Positions 37,850 through 48,011 are shown, numbered from the stretch's first letter. The stretch is DNA of 64,000 bases from Leptospirales bacterium (GCA_013297885.1 JAAFIR010000025.1:1-64000); one strand, 5' to 3'. A program made the numbers and translations. Notes: generated by a model not told the origin, from the sequence alone.

Positions 37850-38680
37850 CTATAAAAACTTTTTAAGAATTTCCAATGTAAAATCTTTTTTAATAAAAGG
37901 AAAAAAATGATTTAACTCAGGATTAATTTCTAATGTAGAATTTTTATTTCCTGATATAATAATTCTAGCCCGTTTAGGTGAACAGACTTCATATTTTTTT
38001 GGGATGATGATATGTGATTCAATTTTATTTTTTCCAAAATCTAAAAAATTCCTCAATGATAAGGTTTCAAAATATCTAGATTCGATCTCAGGAGGACAAG
38101 AAAGTTTATAAATCTCACCTTCTTTTTTAAAACAAGAATTTATAAAGTCTTCAAAAATTTCTTTGTCCCAATCAGAAAATATTGGAAAACTTTTAAAACT
38201 TCTTTTAATTAATTCTAAACTTTTAAATTCATTTCTACGTTTTAAAGCATTTCTAGCAATTGGAAATGGAAAAAACATTTTATAAATCATCACATATACA
38301 TATAAAAAAGTTGGGTCTAATAAAATCATTTTTTCAATTTTTTCTGGAATTAATTTTGAAGCTAGTACTGAACTACCTCCACCAAGTGAATGACCAATCA
38401 AAATTACTTTTTCCAATTTTTCATGTTCTATTAAAGAAATAATTTGGTCTCTTGAAAAGAACCAATCATTAAATTTTGTTGTGCCTTCTGAATTTCCTTG
38501 TCCAGCAAAATCAAGTCCCAAAAATCTAAATTCATTTCCTAGTCTTCGAAAAATATAGGAATAAGTTTCAGCAGAAAAACCATTTGCATGAGTTAGAATA
38601 ACTACTTTTTTATTTTTTGTGTTTGTATCTAAATAGGATAATTTTAAATTTCTAAAATTAAAGTATTTTCTTTCTATCAT
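37850..38680 (-). CDS. Alpha/beta-fold hydrolase
   Basis: 276 aa hydrolase with LGLDFAGQGNSEGT, nucleophile elbow LIGHSLGGGSS (Ser near residue 97), a strand with MILLDPTF (second elbow position) and a C-terminal NPELNHFFPF whose His fits the catalytic position. No signal peptide. Substrate unknown; the fold covers esterases, lipases and thioesterases. Gaps of only two bases on each side place it in a tight operon between a Nudix hydrolase and a DUF218 protein. Confidence 0.85.
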   Translation of the reverse strand: MIERKYFNFRNLKLSYLDTNTKNKKVVILTHANGFSAETYSYIFRRLGNEFRFLGLDFAGQGNSEGTTKFNDWFFSRDQIISLIEHEKLEKVILIGHSLGGGSSVLASKLIPEKIEKMILLDPTFLYVYVMIYKMFFPFPIARNALKRRNEFKSLELIKRSFKSFPIFSDWDKEIFEDFINSCFKKEGEIYKLSCPPEIESRYFETLSLRNFLDFGKNKIESHIIIPKKYEVCSPKRARIIISGNKNSTLEINPELNHFFPFIKKDFTLEILKKFL

Positions 38681-38682
38681 AA

Positions 38683-39321
38683 TTAATACTCTACAACCTT
38701 AATTTCTAATCTAGGGTTAAAAAAAGGAGGCTCATTCATATTAGACAAAACTAATATTGGTTTTCTATTAAAATCAGAATTTGAAAGTAAAAACCTATAA
38801 ATAATTTCACAAGTTGCACCCCAAAGCAAATCTGAACCTAAATCAAAATAACGGATTTTATTCCTTTTATCTTTTAGACTACTTGGAACTTTTAATTCAT
38901 AGAAGTTTATTTGGTTTAAAATATCTAATTCTAATAAGAAATAAGATTCAACTTCATCCCGATTTAATTTAAAATGGAATTCACCCTCATATAAAAATAA
39001 ATAAGGTGAAATTAAAAAACCAGTACCAGTATATAAATCATCTAAACCAGCAAGATATTTTAATTTTTTTGAGCTTTCACCCATTTCTTCTTCCCATTCT
39101 CTTAAAGCTGTAGAAAGTAAGTCTTTATCGTTTTTATCTTTTTTTCCACCGGGAAAAGAAATCTGTCCAGGATGAGAACTTAAAAATGGACTTCTTTTAT
39201 TTAAAATAATCGAATAAGAATTTTCTGTTTTGAAAAGTGCAAATACAACTGCAGAAGATTTAATATTTTCTTCTAAAAGGATATTTTTTTTTTGTTTAAA
39301 ATGAACTAAATTTAGTTCCAA
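38683..39321 (-). CDS. Nudix hydrolase, CoA-pyrophosphatase type
   Basis: 212 aa. The UPF0035-like lead SSHPGQISFPGGKKD runs directly into a Nudix box ending TALREWEEEMGES, with the metal-binding REWEEE core. This combination is typical of NudL/NUDT7-type enzymes that cleave coenzyme A to phosphopantetheine and 3',5'-ADP. The start is TTG 39321, one base after the rnd stop, implying coupled translation. CoA turnover is the best guess, untested. Confidence 0.85.
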   Translation of the reverse strand: MELNLVHFKQKKNILLEENIKSSAVVFALFKTENSYSIILNKRSPFLSSHPGQISFPGGKKDKNDKDLLSTALREWEEEMGESSKKLKYLAGLDDLYTGTGFLISPYLFLYEGEFHFKLNRDEVESYFLLELDILNQINFYELKVPSSLKDKRNKIRYFDLGSDLLWGATCEIIYRFLLSNSDFNRKPILVLSNMNEPPFFNPRLEIKVVEY

Positions 39322-39322
39322 A

Positions 39323-40621
39323 TTAACTCTCAGGAACTATTTCTGTATTCTCATCAAAAATAATTTTATCTTTTTCGATCTCAACTTTTTCTTCTATTTT
39401 AGTTTTGGTTTCTAATCTAGGTGGATTATTTTTCTTAGGAGTAAAAGATTTTTTCTTTTTTGAATTTTGCAAAACTTTGAGATTATTTAATTCTTGATCG
39501 TAGTTTTCATTTTTTAAAGCTTTTAAAATACTAGTACCATAATTCTCTATTTTCCATTTAGATAAAATATTTAATTTTGAAATATCTTCAATACTTTCCA
39601 CATTTGACCTGATCATAAGTAAAATTTGTTTATTTGAAGGAAGCATAGAATGATCAATATTTCTTTTTTTCATAACTTTTTCCCTCCATTTACGAAGTTC
39701 TTTAAATTTGGGTTCTTCTTCAGAACTGACTTCAAAATCTGCTTTTGGTATATTAGATTTTTCTAATGGAGGCCCAGAAGGATTTAGTAAAATTTTATCT
39801 AATTCACCAGAATCTTTTTTTCCAAGTAATGCAATTTGTTCTTCTGGCTTTAATTCTTTTTTTACTATTTTAACTATGTTTTGATTGCTTACTACTCGAA
39901 ATGGAGCTTTATTCATTCGTTTAGCTTTTTCTTCTCTAAAAGTTAAAATATCTTGAATAATTCTTCTTTCACTGGAATTAAATGATTCTATCTCTGGAAA
40001 TTTATACCAATGTGCTTCATTAGTAGTTTCTTTTGGATGAGGAGCTTCATCTGAAATTTTTTCAAATTCAGAGATAGCTTCGTCTAAAATTTTTTGTCTT
40101 TCTAATTCAGATTTCATTTTTTCCCAAATTGATTCTAAATAAGCAGTGTCTAGTGCAGCATATTGAAGTTGTTGTTTGTCTAAAGGTCTTTTTTCCCAAT
40201 TTGATTTTTGTTCGGTTTTTGATAAATTTACTTGGTGATAATATTCAACAAGATAATTTAAAGAATTGTGCTCAAGTCCTAACAGTTTTGAAGAGTACAT
40301 TGTATCTGCGATATTTTTAAATTCAAAACCAAAATCTCTTTTAAGGGCTTTAACATCATCTATTGCAGAATGAAATAATTTAATTATATTAGGATTTTTA
40401 AAAACTGATCCAAGAAGCTTTATATCCATTTGTGAAATTGGATCAAATATAAAATTTTTGTTATTCGCAGTAATTTGAATCAAACAAATTTTTGAATGAT
40501 ATGTATAGAATCCAGAAGATTCTGTGTCAACCGAAATAATTTTGGCTGAATTTAAATGAACCAAAGCTAATTCTAAGCTTTTTTTATCTTGAACTAAAAT
40601 GTATTTGGAATTGATTTGCAT
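39323..40621 (-). CDS. rnd: Ribonuclease D
   Basis: About 432 aa 3'-5' exoribonuclease of the DEDDy type that trims tRNA and other stable RNAs. Motif I is ISVDTESSGF (Asp, Glu), motif II KLFHSAIDDVKAL and motif III QYAALDTAYLESIW with the Tyr. An HRDC domain follows (about 215-295) and a second HRDC-like segment near 310-380, then a Lys-rich tail. ATG 40621 is preferred because GTGGAA lies just upstream; GTG 40630 is an alternative. It heads a four-gene transcript and diverges from purF across only about 28 bases. Confidence 0.93.
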   Translation of the reverse strand: MQINSKYILVQDKKSLELALVHLNSAKIISVDTESSGFYTYHSKICLIQITANNKNFIFDPISQMDIKLLGSVFKNPNIIKLFHSAIDDVKALKRDFGFEFKNIADTMYSSKLLGLEHNSLNYLVEYYHQVNLSKTEQKSNWEKRPLDKQQLQYAALDTAYLESIWEKMKSELERQKILDEAISEFEKISDEAPHPKETTNEAHWYKFPEIESFNSSERRIIQDILTFREEKAKRMNKAPFRVVSNQNIVKIVKKELKPEEQIALLGKKDSGELDKILLNPSGPPLEKSNIPKADFEVSSEEEPKFKELRKWREKVMKKRNIDHSMLPSNKQILLMIRSNVESIEDISKLNILSKWKIENYGTSILKALKNENYDQELNNLKVLQNSKKKKSFTPKKNNPPRLETKTKIEEKVEIEKDKIIFDENTEIVPES

Positions 40622-40649
40622 GTTTTCCACTAAATGAAATTATAACCAC

Positions 40650-42146
40650 ATGGAAAAAAATTTCATCCAAGAAAACAAGTCTCTTTCTTCTAAAAAAAAT
40701 ATTTTTTCATCTGAGGACAGACCCAAAGATGAATGTGCTATTTTTGGGATATTTAATAATAAGGAAGCAGCAAATTTTACTTATTTAGGTTTATATTCGA
40801 TGCAACATAGAGGTCAAGAATCTTCAGGAATTGTTACAACAGATTCAGAACATCTTTACAGATATGCAGGAATGGGTCTTGTTGCAAATTTATTTAGCCA
40901 AGAAAAACTTAAAGAACTATCCGGATCTGCAGCAATTGGACACAATCGTTATTCTACTACAGGTGATAGTTTTTTAAGAAATGCACAACCTGTTCGTGTG
41001 GAATCACATCTTGGTGGAATAGCACTTGCACATAATGGTAATTTAGTTAATTCTTATGAACTTCGAAGAAAGCTTGAAGAGGAAGGAAGTATATTCCAAA
41101 CCACTATTGATTCAGAAGTTATAGTGCACTTAATGGCAAAATCAGGTTCTAAAAATTTACTAGATGCGTTAAGTAATGCACTTCGTCAAATTGAAGGCGC
41201 ATATTCACTTCTCATTTTAACAAGCAAAAATTTGATTGCAGTAAGAGATCCAAATGGATTTAGACCACTTGTTATGGGACAAAAAAATGATGGAAGCATT
41301 GTGTTTGCTTCTGAGACTTGTGCATTTGATATAACTGACACTCATTATGTAAGAGATGTTTTGCCTGGTGAGATGGTTGTTGTAGACGGTTTTGGAACAA
41401 AATCTTTTTTTCCTTTTAAAGAAAGAAAATCGAGCCTTTGTATTTTTGAATTTATTTATTTTGCTAGACCAGACTCTTATATATTTGGTGAATCAGTTTA
41501 TAAAGTTAGAAAAAAATTGGGTGAATATTTATCTCGTGAACTTCCCGTTGAAGCAGATGTAATTATTCCTGTTCCAGATTCAGCAAATATTGCAGCTCTC
41601 GGCTATTCAGAAGCCACAGGGATACCATATCGCACAGGTCTCATTCGGTCTCATTATATAGGAAGAACATTTATTGAACCAGATCAAAAGATTCGTGACT
41701 TTGGTGCAAAAATAAAATACAATGTCATTCGTGAAGTTATCAAAGACAAAAGAGTAGTTATTATTGATGATTCTATTATGCGAGGAACAACTTCTAGAAA
41801 AATTGTTAAGATGATTCGTAACGCTGGAGCAAAAGAAATTCATATGAGAATCTCAGCCCCTCCAACAATTTCACCTTGTTATTATGGAATTGATATTCCC
41901 ACTCATTCAGAATTAATTGCTGCAACTCATTCAATAGAAGAAGTTCAAAAATATTTACGAGTAGATTCACTTTCTTATTTAAGCATGGAATCACTTCATA
42001 AATCTGTGGAACAAGATTATAAAAATTCAAATTATTGTGACGCTTGTTTTACTGGAAAATATCCAATTCATTTTGATACAACTAAACACTCTAACCAAAA
42101 AACTTTATTCCAAGATTTTCAATTAGAGAAAACAGCAAATTATTGA
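40650..42146 (+). CDS. purF: Amidophosphoribosyltransferase PurF
   Basis: First enzyme of de novo purine synthesis: PRPP plus glutamine gives phosphoribosylamine. The 498 aa product has a 28-residue propeptide before the N-terminal nucleophile Cys29 (DECAIFGIF), an Ntn glutaminase domain (YSMQHRGQESSGI, GHNRYSTTGDS, IALAHNGNLVN) and a phosphoribosyltransferase domain with the PRPP loop VVIIDDSIMRGTTS. Length is normal. No Shine-Dalgarno is evident at ATG 40650. No PurR box was recognised in the tiny divergent gap with rnd. Confidence 0.97.
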   Translation: MEKNFIQENKSLSSKKNIFSSEDRPKDECAIFGIFNNKEAANFTYLGLYSMQHRGQESSGIVTTDSEHLYRYAGMGLVANLFSQEKLKELSGSAAIGHNRYSTTGDSFLRNAQPVRVESHLGGIALAHNGNLVNSYELRRKLEEEGSIFQTTIDSEVIVHLMAKSGSKNLLDALSNALRQIEGAYSLLILTSKNLIAVRDPNGFRPLVMGQKNDGSIVFASETCAFDITDTHYVRDVLPGEMVVVDGFGTKSFFPFKERKSSLCIFEFIYFARPDSYIFGESVYKVRKKLGEYLSRELPVEADVIIPVPDSANIAALGYSEATGIPYRTGLIRSHYIGRTFIEPDQKIRDFGAKIKYNVIREVIKDKRVVIIDDSIMRGTTSRKIVKMIRNAGAKEIHMRISAPPTISPCYYGIDIPTHSELIAATHSIEEVQKYLRVDSLSYLSMESLHKSVEQDYKNSNYCDACFTGKYPIHFDTTKHSNQKTLFQDFQLEKTANY

Positions 42147-42158
42147 ATTAGTTTCTTT

Positions 42159-42281
42159 AGGCGAATTTTTTTTGTAGATACAGGAAATTTTCCAGTATCT
42201 ACAAAAAAAACCGGGCTTTCAGTTTGGTCAAAAAATTTTATACAAAATTTTTTGACCTCTGCTTCAATCCCCTTTCGCTAG
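42159..42281 (+). repeat. Structured intergenic repeat, copy C (best example)
   Basis: The left end is AGGCGAA. Hairpin 1, TTTTTTTTGTAGATAC (42166-42181) with GTATCTACAAAAAAAA (42195-42210), is perfect over 16 bp. The centre is CCGGGCTTTC (42211-42220). Hairpin 2, GGTCAAAAAATTTT (42226-42239), loop ATAC, AAAATTTTTTGACC (42244-42257), is perfect over 14 bp. The right end is CTGCTTCAATCCCCTTTCGC. It starts 12 bases after the purF stop. The rest of the 323-bp gap to the MORN gene is AT-rich with no other feature seen. Confidence 0.8.
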
Positions 42282-42469
42282 AATATAGAAATTCTATTAT
42301 CAAAAATTTAAATAAAGTATTTAACAAATACTATTTAGATTTTAAAACAAAAGTTTTTTTAATCAGATTCAAAAAAAAATAAAAACCTAATAAGGGTATT
42401 TATATTTTAATTGACTTTATTCCGAAACTAATTATAACTTAGTATGAGGTTTTAATTTTCTAACTCTAT

Positions 42470-43828
42470 ATGAAACAAATTCTAATTTTTATTTTACTCA
42501 TTCAAATAGTTTTTTCCCAATCAAAAAAAAATAATTTTTCTACAGGTGAATGTATTGAAGGTGACTGTGATGAAAAATACGGAGTGATGCTTTATCCTTC
42601 TAAAGATAAATATTTAGGTGAATGGAAAAACGGACAGAAAGAAGGCAAAGGAACTTATATTTATGCTAATGGTGATAAATATGAAGGAGAGTGGAAATCG
42701 GGTTCTTTTTTTGGAATGGGAACTTTTTATTATTCAGATAATTCAAAATACATAGGAGGATTTAAAGGGAGTAGTTTTGAAGGCTTCGGAAGATTTTATC
42801 ATAATGATGGATCTGTTTTTGAAGGCTATTACAAAAATGGAAAACGAAATGGAAAAGGAAATTATAAATACTCTTCAGGTGACGAATACATAGGTGAATT
42901 TAAAGACGAAAAATTTTCAGGACGAGGAAAGTATATTTATTCAAATGGAGAAACTTATATCGGTGACTTTAGTGATGATAAATTTAATGGGAATGGAATT
43001 TTTCAATTTAGAAATGGAGATCGTTACGAAGGAGAATTTAAAAACAATTACCAGGAAGGTCCTGGAATTTATATTTTTGCAAACATGAGTAAATACATCG
43101 GAGATTTTCAAAAAGGAAAATATTTTGGAAAAGGTATATACTATTTTTCTGATGGTGATAAATACGAAGGTGAGTTTAAGGATGATAAATTTCACGGAGA
43201 AGGAGTTTATACTTTTGTAAATGGAACTGTATATCGAGGAAAATTTGAAAACGATTCTTATAATGGCAAAGGTGATATCAAGTTTTCAGATGGAAATAAA
43301 TATACAGGTGAATTTAGAGATGATAAATATTTTGGGAAAGGCACAATTCTTTATGCAAATGGTGACCAATACATGGGTGAGTTTAGAGACGGGGAATATT
43401 ATGGCAAAGGCACTTTAACTTATGCTAACGGTGACAAATATATTGGTGATTTTGAAAATGGAAAACGAAATGGAAAAGGAAATTATTATTATGCAAATGG
43501 AGATAGATACATTGGTGATTTTAAATTAGACAAATACCATGGTAAAGGAAAATATATTTTTACGGATGGTGGATCTTACCAAGGGGATTTTGAAGATGAT
43601 AAATACAATGGTTATGGAATTTATGTTTATTCAAATGGAGATCGTTACCAAGGTCAATTTAAAGATGATATGAGACAAGGCAAAGGTGTGTTCTTTTTTA
43701 ATACTGGCAAAAAATATGATGGAGAATACAAAAATAATAAACGTGACGGTTACGGGGTGTTATACGATAAATCTGGAAAAATTCTTTTCCAAGGAAACTG
43801 GGTTCAAGGTGAGCAAAAAAATCAGTGA
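42470..43828 (+). CDS. Secreted MORN-repeat protein
   Basis: 452 aa: a signal peptide ([17 protein letters not shown]) followed by about 17-18 MORN repeats of 23 residues (pattern YxGEFKDxKxxGKGxYxYANGDK) with almost nothing else. MORN repeats form extended beta-meander rods; in bacteria they are of largely unknown function, in eukaryotes they bind lipids or act as scaffolds. A fragment [12 protein letters not shown] before the repeats contains two Cys. The stop overlaps the GTG start of rluF by four bases, so the two share a message although no functional link is evident. Confidence 0.88.
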   Translation: MKQILIFILLIQIVFSQSKKNNFSTGECIEGDCDEKYGVMLYPSKDKYLGEWKNGQKEGKGTYIYANGDKYEGEWKSGSFFGMGTFYYSDNSKYIGGFKGSSFEGFGRFYHNDGSVFEGYYKNGKRNGKGNYKYSSGDEYIGEFKDEKFSGRGKYIYSNGETYIGDFSDDKFNGNGIFQFRNGDRYEGEFKNNYQEGPGIYIFANMSKYIGDFQKGKYFGKGIYYFSDGDKYEGEFKDDKFHGEGVYTFVNGTVYRGKFENDSYNGKGDIKFSDGNKYTGEFRDDKYFGKGTILYANGDQYMGEFRDGEYYGKGTLTYANGDKYIGDFENGKRNGKGNYYYANGDRYIGDFKLDKYHGKGKYIFTDGGSYQGDFEDDKYNGYGIYVYSNGDRYQGQFKDDMRQGKGVFFFNTGKKYDGEYKNNKRDGYGVLYDKSGKILFQGNWVQGEQKNQ

Positions 43829-44544
43829 ACGAAAAAAACTCTACAAGACTAAATAAATTTATTTCTGAATCAGGATTTTGTTCCAGAAGAGAAGCAGATT
43901 ATTTTATTGAAAATGGATCTGTTAGAATCAATGGCAAACCAGCAAAAATTGGAGAACAAGTTTTTCCAAATGATAAAGTTTTTGTAAATGGAGTTTTGAT
44001 TCGTCCCAAAAAAAAAGAAGATTTTGTTTTTATAGCTTATCACAAACCAATTGGAGTTGTTTGCACAACTGAAAAATCTGAAACCTTTAATATTTTAAAT
44101 TATGTAAAGTACCCAAAAAGAATTTTTCCAATTGGGCGACTAGACAAAGATTCATCAGGACTAATTTTTTTAACCTCCCATGGAGATATTGTAAACAAAA
44201 TTTTGAGATCAGAAAATCTTCACGAAAAAGAATACCATGTAACAGTCACAAAACCAATCACAGATGAATTCATCAAAAGCATGTCATCTGGTGTTCCAAT
44301 TCTAGGACAAAGAACAAAAAAATGCAAAGTAGAAAAAATTACTCCAACCAAATTCAAAATTATTTTAATCCAAGGTCTAAACCGCCAAATAAGAAGAATG
44401 TGTGAATACTTTGAATATGAAATAAAAAAACTAGAACGTGTCCGAATTATGAATTTTACTCTCAAAGGAATTTCCTACGGCGACTGGAAAGAACTTAACG
44501 AATTTGAAAAAGAAAAATTGTTAAAAGACATTACTAAAAACTAA
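43825..44544 (+). CDS. rluF: RluF-like rRNA pseudouridine synthase
   Basis: 239 aa RsuA-family enzyme. An S4 domain ([20 protein letters not shown]) precedes the catalytic core with [10 protein letters not shown] (Asp107), the conserved HEKEYHVTV and [11 protein letters not shown]. The closest named group is RluF (23S rRNA) or RsuA-type; the exact uridine cannot be fixed from sequence alone. GTG 43825 overlaps the MORN gene stop. It is the second RsuA-family gene in the window, without the repeat tail of the one at 30849. Confidence 0.88.
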   Translation: MNEKNSTRLNKFISESGFCSRREADYFIENGSVRINGKPAKIGEQVFPNDKVFVNGVLIRPKKKEDFVFIAYHKPIGVVCTTEKSETFNILNYVKYPKRIFPIGRLDKDSSGLIFLTSHGDIVNKILRSENLHEKEYHVTVTKPITDEFIKSMSSGVPILGQRTKKCKVEKITPTKFKIILIQGLNRQIRRMCEYFEYEIKKLERVRIMNFTLKGISYGDWKELNEFEKEKLLKDITKN

Positions 44545-44554
44545 TCACTAATTT

Positions 44555-44654
44555 GGGCGTTTCCTTTTAATGAATGAAGAATTCTGAATTTTGAATGAAA
44601 TTTAATCTAATCATTCACAATTTTTCATTCCAAATTTTGCAAAGCAAAATTTGG
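44555..44654 (+). repeat. Structured intergenic repeat, copy D (partial)
   Basis: The left end is GGGCGTTTCC (44555-44564). Hairpin 1, GAATGAAGAATT (44572-44583) with AATTTTTCATTC (44619-44630), has one mismatch. A compact second palindrome is CCAAATTTTGC (44630-44640), loop AAA, GCAAAATTTGG (44644-44654). The CCGGGCTTTC centre and the right end are missing, apparently cut by the adjoining lipoprotein gene, whose stop codon begins at 44655. The compact palindrome may serve as a transcript end for the converging genes. Confidence 0.6.
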
Positions 44655-46106
44655 TCAAGGTCCACTAACACAACGGACAGCCGCAGTACCAGTAGCTTTA
44701 GAATCACTCGAAAAAGCACTGTTATTTAAATTAACGTACCAAGCATTCTGACGAGCTCCATTAAAGTAAGTAGTGGAACTCCAATGCCTGCTAGTGGACA
44801 GAGTATTCGGAAAAAAAGTTAGATTTAAACTTGGTGCAGAAGTTTTAGAATAATCCACAAGAGTCCTAAGTTCATTAATAGTTGGAAGCCGCCACGTTCT
44901 GCTTGCAAGACTGAGTCCTGGGCAATTTCCAATTGCTGTATTCCAAGTCGGATTTGGAGCTGTTCCAGTACAACTTGCATCATTTGCTTGTCCAAAACTA
45001 CATTTCTGCCAAAATAGATTTGTTCTTTTATCTCTAATTGTATTATCTCCATTATCAACAAAGATTTGATTTTGGAAACTTGCTCCTGAAACACAACGAA
45101 CATTTAGTGAGGCACCTTTACCTGTAAATACAATTGGACCGTCTTGAAATGAAACATTTATAGCATCGCCCACAGATAAACCAGCATCAGTAGAAGTCCA
45201 ATATGCAGGCGTTGCTGGAGTATTTGGGAATATTGAATTGATTGGACTTATTTGGTATTCTACTAAGTCAGCTAATTCCATCAACGTTGGCAATCTCCAG
45301 GCTGAACCAAGACCAGAACAAAAATTTACTTGATTTGCCCATGTGTCTGCAGTTGGAGCTGGTGTGCAACCCCCACCTGACTGCCCTCTTGAACACTTCT
45401 GCCAAATTAGCCCAGAATAATTATCTGTTACAGTTCCGTTGAAGTTATCAGTATATCCCCTTGCAACACCTCTTTGAAACTCTCCATCATGGTTTGTTCC
45501 TGTGCAAGAAATTAAACTTGGTGCACTATCCCAACATTGAGTCTGTCCAGTTTTGATTACATTATAAGAATATTCTGCTGTTGCAACTGCGGAATTATTA
45601 CTTCCAGATTTGATTGCAATTGCTCTGATTGTGAGTCCAGCTAAAGGATAAATATGCCCGAGACCTGTTGTGTAAAGAGTTGAGCTTGCTGTTGGTGTGG
45701 TTCCATTTGAAGTGTAGTAAATTGTTGCTCCTTGGGTTGTTGTGGTGATTGTGATGTTTGTTTGTGGTGTGTTGTAAAATCCTGCTGTTGGAGAAAAAAC
45801 AGGTGTTGCAACAGTTTCAATAACTGGTGTGCCTGAACCAGTTCCTGTAGCAATACCTGTTCCAGTTGTAGTACCCGTTCCTGTCGCAATACCTGTTCCT
45901 GTTTGAGTATTTGAAGAAGGATTTCTTATTCTTATATTACAATAAAATTCTTGGTTTGAAGTTAAAGCTGTAATTATAGCTTCTCTAAGAAATTTTGGAG
46001 GATCATTTATGTCACATAATTTACTAAATTTTAAAGAAGGGCTACAATTTAAAAAATAGAAAAAAGAAATTAAAGAATAAAAAATAGCAATATGAATTTT
46101 TTTCAT
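44655..46106 (-). CDS. Lipoprotein with chitobiase-like and two Lcl_C (DUF1566) domains
   Basis: 483 aa. A hydrophobic signal with FLNC near residue 21 suggests lipidation. The diverged version of the shared cassette (SPSLKFSKLCDINDPPKFLREA to CNIRIRN) follows, then a Thr/Gly linker and a CHB_HEX_C_1-like domain (FSPTAGFYNTPQTNITI, ATIYYTSNGTTPT; about 100-180). Two tandem Lcl_C domains end the protein, each with a GLIWQKC or NLFWQKC start, WRLPTxxEL and a final VRCVSG. Lcl_C proteins are surface-exposed in several bacteria. Ligand unknown. Confidence 0.85.
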   Translation of the reverse strand: MKKIHIAIFYSLISFFYFLNCSPSLKFSKLCDINDPPKFLREAIITALTSNQEFYCNIRIRNPSSNTQTGTGIATGTGTTTGTGIATGTGSGTPVIETVATPVFSPTAGFYNTPQTNITITTTTQGATIYYTSNGTTPTASSTLYTTGLGHIYPLAGLTIRAIAIKSGSNNSAVATAEYSYNVIKTGQTQCWDSAPSLISCTGTNHDGEFQRGVARGYTDNFNGTVTDNYSGLIWQKCSRGQSGGGCTPAPTADTWANQVNFCSGLGSAWRLPTLMELADLVEYQISPINSIFPNTPATPAYWTSTDAGLSVGDAINVSFQDGPIVFTGKGASLNVRCVSGASFQNQIFVDNGDNTIRDKRTNLFWQKCSFGQANDASCTGTAPNPTWNTAIGNCPGLSLASRTWRLPTINELRTLVDYSKTSAPSLNLTFFPNTLSTSRHWSSTTYFNGARQNAWYVNLNNSAFSSDSKATGTAAVRCVSGP

Positions 46107-46254
46107 AATTTAAATGACTACACTAACCAAGAATTTAGTTTGTAATAATATATTTCATGAGGAAAGTTTGTCAATTTATTATTAGAATAAATAAAGATAA
46201 TTTTAAAAAAATAGTTTTGCAAAATTTAACTTTCCATAGTCAATTTTTTATTTT

Positions 46255-46350
46255 CTAAAGGAAAGAGATTGTAGCGATTCCACTTTAGCGGAAGTAGTTG
46301 AAAGCCAAGAGGGTAAATCTCTTTTAATAAGAAGAAAAAGTTTCCCCCAA
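46255..46350 (-). repeat. Structured intergenic repeat, copy F (inverted, degenerate)
   Basis: On the minus strand the order is a weak left end (TTGGGGGAAAC), a short hairpin 1 (AAGAG/CTCTT near 46307-46325), the centre GGCTTTCAACTAC, a small TTCC/GGAA stem, then the right end CGCTACAATCTCTTTCC. Centre and right end match the family well; the left end is eroded. It lies within the 341-bp divergent gap between the Lcl_C and TPR genes; the remainder is AT-rich DNA that must hold both promoters. Confidence 0.55.
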
Positions 46351-46447
46351 TTTTATTAAACAAATTAAATAAAGATCAAAACTAAAACAAGCTACAAAAA
46401 GAACTTGTCATAGATTTAAGGTAATCCGATACTGAAAATGAGTTCAA

Positions 46448-48007
46448 ATGAATATTTATATCATCATTGCTGTAATAGTTGCTATCATTATAATGATAGG
46501 TTTGTATTTTAGTTTTTTTGGAACAAAAGCCAATTTAACTGAAAAAGCTTTGGCTCTTGCTGCAATGGGAAATTTAATTGATGCAAAAGGAATTATTCGA
46601 GACCAATTAGATTTGTACCCAGATGATGCAAAACTTTTATTTACATTTTCAAGACTTTATTCAATGGAAAACGATATTGAATCTGAAGCAGCTTATTTAG
46701 AAAGAATCAAATCTAAAAGACTTTATAACAAAGATTATTCAGAAGAAATGATTAATACAAAACTCGGTAATATTTATTATCGTTTGGACAAATCAGATCA
46801 ATCATTTTATTCTTACATAGATGCACTTGCAGTAAATCCCTCCAATTTAGAAGCTTTAATGAGACTTGCTTTTATGGCTGTTGGACAAAAAGATTTTGAA
46901 ATTGCAGATTTTTTTATGAGACAAATCAATGATGAAGAAATTAGACTTTCCTCTTATTTTATTGCAAAAGGTGTTGTTCAAGCAATGCTCAATCGTGATA
47001 ACGATTTTGAATATTTTGAAAAAGCCTACAAACTAGATTCTCGTGCTGTGGTGAACATTTTTTTATATTCACTATCTTTATCCAGAAATAGAAAATACCA
47101 AGAAGCAATCAAAATTGCAGGTCCATTAATTGAATTAGATTCAGAAGATTTAGTAAAATTTACTTTAAACCAATTTATGATGACTTTGCTTGCTTCTACT
47201 TCTGATTATGCAGAAGCTCAAAATTATGCAAAAAAAACAATTGAGATTGCAAGAAAAAATGATTGGGAAATTGAACTCGCTGATTCTTGTTCACATTATG
47301 CAATGTTATGTTTAGTTTTAAATCAACTTGAAGAATCTTCTGAATATTTAATCGAAGCTGAATCCCTACGTATTGATGATTTTGATATCATGAATTTAGC
47401 TCATTATAAATTTGATATTGAAGAAGGATCAGCACAAGCTGGAAAAACATCTTTAAGAGGATACAATTTAAAACATGCCATTAAAGAATTGCCTGATAAA
47501 ATTTTTTCCAAAGATAGATACTTTGAAATTTCTGGGTTAAAATCCAATGAAGTAATTAATATTCGTGGTATGATAAACCAAGAAGGTAAAAAAATAATTT
47601 CAAGTTTTTCTCAACTATCTCAGGACAAAGTTTCCAAGTTTAACTCTCTTAAAGGTAGTCAATTTAAAACGATCTGTATCAAAATGTTAACAGAACTTGG
47701 CTACAAAGTAAAAAGAGAGTTACCAGCCTTAGAAATTGAAGGAGCTAATTTTCTAGCTACTGAAAAAAATGACTCTAGTGCATTAGCAATTTTCAAAATC
47801 AGAAAATGGAAAAAATTAAACATGTCAGATGTTTTTTTAACAGAGTTAATTAGTTCTATAACAGAACATGTAGCTGAAAAAGGTTTTGTGATCGGAGATG
47901 CTGAACTAACACCTGGTGCAAAAAAAGTAATAAAAGCAAATCAAGGTGTTATAAAAGTTATAGCTGGGAAAGATTTAGAATCATTATTAGAAAAAGTAAT
48001 GAAATAA
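46448..48007 (+). CDS. Membrane TPR protein with Mrr-like nuclease-fold C-terminus
   Basis: 519 aa. One N-terminal transmembrane helix (about 3-24) is followed by helical TPR-like repeats (about 30-330) and a C-terminal domain (about 395-515) with the Mrr restriction-endonuclease-like pattern: [22 protein letters not shown], a strand, [12 protein letters not shown] and late SFIxD-like [17 protein letters not shown]. The expected catalytic Asp and the Gln of the QxK motif are replaced (FKIRK), so activity is doubtful. It lies four bases before mlaE, suggesting a role in envelope lipid transport or its quality control. Confidence 0.65.
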   Translation: MNIYIIIAVIVAIIIMIGLYFSFFGTKANLTEKALALAAMGNLIDAKGIIRDQLDLYPDDAKLLFTFSRLYSMENDIESEAAYLERIKSKRLYNKDYSEEMINTKLGNIYYRLDKSDQSFYSYIDALAVNPSNLEALMRLAFMAVGQKDFEIADFFMRQINDEEIRLSSYFIAKGVVQAMLNRDNDFEYFEKAYKLDSRAVVNIFLYSLSLSRNRKYQEAIKIAGPLIELDSEDLVKFTLNQFMMTLLASTSDYAEAQNYAKKTIEIARKNDWEIELADSCSHYAMLCLVLNQLEESSEYLIEAESLRIDDFDIMNLAHYKFDIEEGSAQAGKTSLRGYNLKHAIKELPDKIFSKDRYFEISGLKSNEVINIRGMINQEGKKIISSFSQLSQDKVSKFNSLKGSQFKTICIKMLTELGYKVKRELPALEIEGANFLATEKNDSSALAIFKIRKWKKLNMSDVFLTELISSITEHVAEKGFVIGDAELTPGAKKVIKANQGVIKVIAGKDLESLLEKVMK

Positions 48008-48011
48008 CTTT

